Of a DNA stretch of 64,000 nucleotides, positions 60,460-64,000 are shown one piece after another. Every line of letters starts with the position of its first letter. Positions within the stretch are counted from its first letter, which is position 1. Both the position numbers and the translations under genes were made by a program. The notes below the pieces were generated by a model. That model did no database searches. It was not told the DNA's origin and saw only the letters and a program-made list of their open reading frames with translations. The stretch is from Caulobacter endophyticus (GTDB lineage Bacteria; Pseudomonadota; Alphaproteobacteria; Caulobacterales; Caulobacteraceae), in NCBI RefSeq assembly GCF_003116815.1, contig NZ_QDKQ01000033.1:86765-150764 (forward strand). Reading direction: 5' to 3'.

Positions 60460-60947
60460 CCGCCGAAAACGACCTTTCGCTCTACCGCCCGAACGTGGGC
60501 GTCGCCCTTTTCCATCCGACCGACGGCCGGGTGTGGCTGGGCATGCGCCACAATCAGGCGCCGCCCTACAACTGGCAGCTGCCGCAGGGCGGCGTCGACG
60601 ACGGCGAGGACCTGGAAGCCGCCGCCCGCCGGGAGCTCTACGAGGAGACCGGCGTGAAGTCGGCCGACCTGATCGGCCGCACCGAGGGCTGGCTGACCTA
60701 CGACTATCCGGCCGACTTCATGGGCTCAAAACGCGCGCGCGGGTACCTTGGCCAGAAGCAGGTATGGTTCGCCTTCCGCTTCACCGGCGAGGAAAGCGAG
60801 ATCGACCTGGCCGCCCATGGCGAGGTCGAGTTCGACGCCTGGCGCTGGGGCGCTCTCGACGAAACGCCCGAACTGATCGTACCCTTCAAGCGCGGCGTCT
60901 ACGAACAGATGGTCGCCGCTTTCTCGGGGTTCGCGCGCGTCGCCTGA
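60456..60947 (+). CDS. rppH: RNA pyrophosphohydrolase RppH
   Basis: A 163-residue Nudix enzyme: YRPNVGVALFHPTDGRVWLGMR, QLPQGGVDDGEDLEAAARRELYEETG (Nudix box complete), and DYPADFMGSK. It removes pyrophosphate from the 5' end of RNA to start decay. Coupled to the YibQ-like gene. Confidence 0.95.
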   Translation: MTAENDLSLYRPNVGVALFHPTDGRVWLGMRHNQAPPYNWQLPQGGVDDGEDLEAAARRELYEETGVKSADLIGRTEGWLTYDYPADFMGSKRARGYLGQKQVWFAFRFTGEESEIDLAAHGEVEFDAWRWGALDETPELIVPFKRGVYEQMVAAFSGFARVA

Positions 60948-60996
60948 CACCGAAGGCTCAGCGCGCCGGCCCTTCATGGGGTTCGGAGGCGCGGGC

Positions 60997-62397
60997 TTGA
61001 GCAGAACCATCCTGATGATCCATGGCTACGGCATGGCTGGCGACAGCTGGGAGCCCGTGGCCGAGACCTTCCGCAAGGCGGGCTACGCGGTCGAGACGCC
61101 GACCATCCGGCCCGCCCTGCGCACGGCCGGGCCGCCCTCGCCCGAGCTGGCTGGCCTGTCACTGGCTGACTACGTGGCCGAACTCAGCGCCGCGGCGGCG
61201 GTGACGGCGGCCCGCGACGGGGTCAAGCCGATCGTCTTCGGACACTCCATGGGCGGGCTGATCGCCCAGAAGCTGGCCGAGAGCGGCCTGACGGCCGGCA
61301 TCGTGCTGTTTGCTCCCGCCTCGCCGGCCGACGCGCGCGGAAAGCCCAAGCTGTCGCCGCTGATCACCTTCCTCAACGCCGTGCTGACCCAGGGCGGCGC
61401 GCCCAAGCCGGTGAAGATGTGGAAGACCGGCTTCAAGTTCGGCGTCGTCAACGCCGTACCCGCCGCCCGCCATGACGCGCTCTACGCCAAGGCCGTCTAC
61501 GACTCCGGCCGGGTGCTGCAGGACCTGGCCTATCCCGACAAGGATCCCTCGCGCACCGTCCACGTCGACGCCGCCAAGGTGACCGTGCCCGTGCTGGTGC
61601 TGGCCGGGGCGCGCGACCGCACCACGCCGGTCGAGGACATGCGCCTGGTCGGTCGCAAGTACGCCGGAGCCGACTATCGCGAGTACCCCGACCACGCCCA
61701 CTGGCTGATCGACGAGCCGGGCAGCGACGCCCTGCTGGCGGCCGTGCAGGCGTGGCTGCTGGAAAAGGGCCTGGGCCCGGCGTCCTCGGCCCCGCCGGCC
61801 AAGGCCAAGGCCGAACGGGCGCCCGCCGCGGTCCCGATCGAGCCTGAAGCGCCTTCAGCCGAGCCGGACGCCGTCGCCACCCCGGCGGCGACCAAGCCCC
61901 GCGCCCCGGGCAAGGCCAAGACGCCCAGCCGCGCCAAGGCCGTGGTCGCCGAACCGACCGCCAAGCCCGCCGCCAGGGCTCCAGCCAAGTCGAAGACGCC
62001 GGCGAAGGCCAAGGCCGCTCCCGAAGCCGCGCCGGCCCCGGCCTCCGCCGCGAAGGCGACCAGGTCGGCCGCCAAGCCGGCTCCAGCGAAGGCCGCGTCC
62101 AAGCCAAAGGCGACCGCCAAGCCCGCTGCGAAGGCTCCTGCCAAGGTCCCAGCCAGGTCGAAAGCCGCTCCGGCGGCCGCACCCGCCAAGCCCGAGGCCG
62201 TCAAAGGGGCGCCTAAGGTCAAGGCCGCGTCCGGCAAGCCGCCAGCGGCCAAGATGCGCAACAACGCCAATCCGGACCTCATGAAGGCGACCGAGACCTC
62301 CGCCGCCAAGCCGGCCAAGGCCAAGGCCGCTCGCAAACCGAAGACTGCGACAACGACGCCCGCCAAAACTTCGCCACGCGGCAAGAAGAGCGTGTAG
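60997..62397 (+). CDS. Alpha/beta hydrolase with long Lys/Ala/Pro-rich C-terminal tail
   Basis: Residues 1-~258 are an alpha/beta hydrolase: MIHGYGMAGDSWEP, nucleophile GHSMGG, acid in AGARDRTTP and histidine in DHAHWL. From ~265 to the end (~200 residues) the protein is low-complexity Lys/Ala/Pro (PAKAKA, AAKPAP, KAASKPKATAKP), similar to histone-H1-like and AlgP tails, and could bind DNA, RNA or polyphosphate. GGAGG stands 7 bases before a TTG at 60997, which I prefer over the ATG at 60976. Confidence 0.75.
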   Translation: MSRTILMIHGYGMAGDSWEPVAETFRKAGYAVETPTIRPALRTAGPPSPELAGLSLADYVAELSAAAAVTAARDGVKPIVFGHSMGGLIAQKLAESGLTAGIVLFAPASPADARGKPKLSPLITFLNAVLTQGGAPKPVKMWKTGFKFGVVNAVPAARHDALYAKAVYDSGRVLQDLAYPDKDPSRTVHVDAAKVTVPVLVLAGARDRTTPVEDMRLVGRKYAGADYREYPDHAHWLIDEPGSDALLAAVQAWLLEKGLGPASSAPPAKAKAERAPAAVPIEPEAPSAEPDAVATPAATKPRAPGKAKTPSRAKAVVAEPTAKPAARAPAKSKTPAKAKAAPEAAPAPASAAKATRSAAKPAPAKAASKPKATAKPAAKAPAKVPARSKAAPAAAPAKPEAVKGAPKVKAASGKPPAAKMRNNANPDLMKATETSAAKPAKAKAARKPKTATTTPAKTSPRGKKSV

Positions 62398-62453
62398 GCT
62401 CCATTGAAACGCCCGTATCAGTCACACGGGCGGGGTTGACCTAAGAGGCGGGC

Positions 62454-63203
62454 GTGAAGGCTCCGGTGATCATGGTCCACGGCGCCTTCTGCGGCGGCTG
62501 GACGTTCGACAGTTTCCGAGAGCCGTTCGAGGCCGCCGGCCATCAGGTGCTGACTCCCGACCTGCCCGGGCGCGGCCCCGGGGGCTCGGTCGTGGGCCTG
62601 TCGATGAGCGATTACGCCCGCGAGATCGCCCGCCTGATCCGCTCTTGCGAGCGCCCGCCGATCCTGATCGGCCATTCGATGGGCGGCCTTGTGGCCCAAC
62701 TGGCCGCCGGCCGCGCGCCGGTGGAGCGCCTGATCCTGCTGGCCCCCTCCCCGCCCTGGGGCGTGCATGGCGCGAGCCTGGAGGAGGCGGTCTCGGCCGT
62801 CAGTCTCTATGCCCTGGGCCCCTACTGGCTGCAGGCCATCGCGCCCGACTACGGCGTCGTGCGCCGCTACAGCCTCGACCGCCTGCCGCGCGAGACCCGT
62901 CGCGCCCTCTACGCCCGCATGACCTCGGAAAGCGGGCGGGCGCTGTGGGAGACGCTGAACTGGTGGCTCGACCCGTTCATGACCACCAGCCCCGGCCAGG
63001 TGAAGGCCCCGGTGCTGGCCATCGCCGGCGGCCAGGACGTGGTCCACCCGCCCGCCACCGTTCGCCAGACCGCCGCGCGCCTGGGCGGCGTGTTCCACGA
63101 ATTCCCCGAGATGAGCCACTGGCTGCCGGGCGAGCCGGGCTGGGAAGCCGTGGCGGCGCTGTGCCTGGACTTCATCGCGCAAGAGAACCGGGCGGCGGCG
63201 TAA
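62454..63203 (+). CDS. Alpha/beta hydrolase
   Basis: A 249-residue hydrolase: IMVHGAFCGGWTFDSF, LTPDLPGRGPG, nucleophile GHSMGG and late AGGQDVVHPP with the acid and EMSHWLPGE with the histidine. Esterase- or lactonase-type substrate unknown. GTG start. It is followed after 7 bases by a repeat and then a bidirectional terminator. Confidence 0.83.
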   Translation: MKAPVIMVHGAFCGGWTFDSFREPFEAAGHQVLTPDLPGRGPGGSVVGLSMSDYAREIARLIRSCERPPILIGHSMGGLVAQLAAGRAPVERLILLAPSPPWGVHGASLEEAVSAVSLYALGPYWLQAIAPDYGVVRRYSLDRLPRETRRALYARMTSESGRALWETLNWWLDPFMTTSPGQVKAPVLAIAGGQDVVHPPATVRQTAARLGGVFHEFPEMSHWLPGEPGWEAVAALCLDFIAQENRAAA

Positions 63204-63210
63204 GGCCGAA

Positions 63211-63347
63211 GATCCTCCCCCTGAAGGGGGAGGTGTCGGCGAAGCCGACGGAGGGGGATGTGGCCTGTGAGCCAACAGCCGCCTCGACGTCAGCAGGACC
63301 TTCCCCCTCCGGCCCTTCGGGCCACCTCCCCCTTCGGGGGGAGGATC
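63211..63347. repeat. GC-rich palindromic intergenic repeat, copy 6 (inverted)
   Basis: GATCCTCCCCCTGAAGGGGG left end; here GTCGGCGAAGCCGAC lies left and GGCCCTTCGGGCC right, the opposite order to copies 1-4, so the element is inverted relative to them. It abuts the hydrolase stop (7 bases). Confidence 0.9.
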
Positions 63348-63355
63348 AAAAACAA

Positions 63356-63385
63356 AAAGGCGCGGAGGTCTCCCTCCGCGCCTTT
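63356..63385. terminator. Bidirectional terminator between convergent genes
   Basis: AAAGGCGCGGAG / CTCCGCGCCTTT perfect 12-bp stem with a six-base loop; T residues on both strands beyond the stem (A-run upstream reads as T-run on the minus strand). Confidence 0.85.
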
Positions 63386-63414
63386 GTCTTGTCAGCTTCG
63401 AGAGCCGATCCTCA

Positions 63415-64000
63415 TCACTGGGTGGTGTAGAGGATCTGGGCCTGTTCGAAGTTCTTGCCGACCGAGCTGTCGTCCAGCTTCTTGATACGGACGTAGACCA
63501 GGCCGGCCTTGCCGCCGGCGGCGTTGTTGTCCCAGGTCACGGTCAGGCGCTTGACGTCGGTGACCAGCTGGTCGTTGCGGATCAGCTTCAGCTGCGGGCT
63601 GTTCTCCCAGGTCGCCCAGTCGTGCAGGGCGGTGGCCAGGTGCTGGGCCTGGTCCGGGCCCTGGGCGTGCTGGACGTTCAGGGTGCAGACGTTCTTGTTC
63701 GAACCCGGGTTGTCGAGGACGATCTGGTAGGGCTTGCCCAGGTCCAGGGTCCACAGGTCCTTCTTCTTCTTGAAGCCCGCGGCCTTGGCCAGGGCGTTGA
63801 AGTCGCCGCCGACGACGGCCGGCTTGCAGATGGTGTCGAGGACGCTGAGGATCTTCACCGAGACCGGGTCGGTCGGCGGGGGCGGACGCACCGCTTCGGG
63901 GGCGGCCGCGGCGGCGGCGGCTTCCGGGGTGCCGGCGGCGGGCGCCGGGACGACGGGCGCGGCTTGATCGGCAGGCGCGGCCTGATCAGCGGGCGCGGCG
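63415..64000 (-). CDS. Partial protein with Ala/Pro-rich leader region, cut by window edge
   Basis: The frame runs through the window edge; the codons up to 63892 give an Ala/Pro-rich segment with a repeated AAPADQ, as in linkers of exported proteins. The folded part is ~155 residues with VSVKILSVLDTICKPAVVGGDFNALAKAAGFKKKKDLW and LYTTQ at the end; conserved cysteines suggest a periplasmic protein. I do not recognise the family. The real start lies beyond the window; a GTG at 63891 is unlikely. Confidence 0.6.
   Translation of the reverse strand, partial: AAPADQAAPADQAAPVVPAPAAGTPEAAAAAAAPEAVRPPPPTDPVSVKILSVLDTICKPAVVGGDFNALAKAAGFKKKKDLWTLDLGKPYQIVLDNPGSNKNVCTLNVQHAQGPDQAQHLATALHDWATWENSPQLKLIRNDQLVTDVKRLTVTWDNNAAGGKAGLVYVRIKKLDDSSVGKNFEQAQILYTTQ

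Overview
The window is GC-rich alphaproteobacterial chromosome and looks like Caulobacter or a close relative (Caulobacteraceae). The evidence is the housekeeping order rplU-rpmA ... obgE-proB ... proA-nadD-rsfS-rlmH-(EnvC-like)-ctpA-(YibQ-like)-rppH, a lipoprotein of the CC0125/CC1285 type, three ethylmalonyl-CoA pathway genes, and many 105-137 bp GC-rich palindromic repeats sitting directly behind genes. I see no rRNA, tRNA, CRISPR array, prophage or insertion sequence. The species assignment is inference from gene content.

Left part (1-26.6 kb): a stand-alone response regulator, an extensin-like protein, an MFS exporter, and a MntA/HepT toxin-antitoxin pair whose HepT toxin appears frameshifted. 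Three enzymes of the ethylmalonyl-CoA pathway follow, scattered over 22 kb: ecm (3.4-5.4 kb), mcd (15.0-16.7 kb) and ccr (24.1-25.4 kb). Between them lie an oxidative catabolic cluster (TauD-like dioxygenase divergent from Rieske oxygenase, LigB-type extradiol dioxygenase, formamidase and AraC regulator), a PI-PLC-like phosphodiesterase, a NodB-type deacetylase, a CxxCH lipoprotein, a second Rieske oxygenase overlapping a CPBP protease, a PIN toxin with its antitoxin, and an M20 peptidase.

Centre (26.7-34.9 kb): a seven-gene minus-strand operon. It reads TonB-dependent receptor, MFS permease, RutA-like flavin monooxygenase, isochorismatase-family hydrolase, M20 amidohydrolase, RutF-like flavin reductase, TauD-like dioxygenase. 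The last five are translationally coupled or nearly so. This is the best candidate for an undescribed pathway: outer- and inner-membrane uptake followed by oxidative and hydrolytic opening of an amide- or ring-nitrogen-containing compound.

Right part (35-64 kb): a PspA / YqiJ / flotillin membrane-stress operon with an unknown first gene; small membrane and export proteins; a likely zinc-homeostasis unit (His-rich COG0523 GTPase plus membrane transporter behind a Zur-like palindrome); ribosomal proteins L21 and L27; Obg and ProB; an inserted cassette (alpha/beta hydrolase, XRE regulator with membrane partner, tyrosinase) that separates proB from proA; then proA, nadD, rsfS (probable CTG start), rlmH, a degenerate LytM protein, ctpA, a YibQ-like protein and rppH. 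Two alpha/beta hydrolases follow, one with a long Lys/Ala/Pro tail, and finally a secreted-type protein cut by the window edge.
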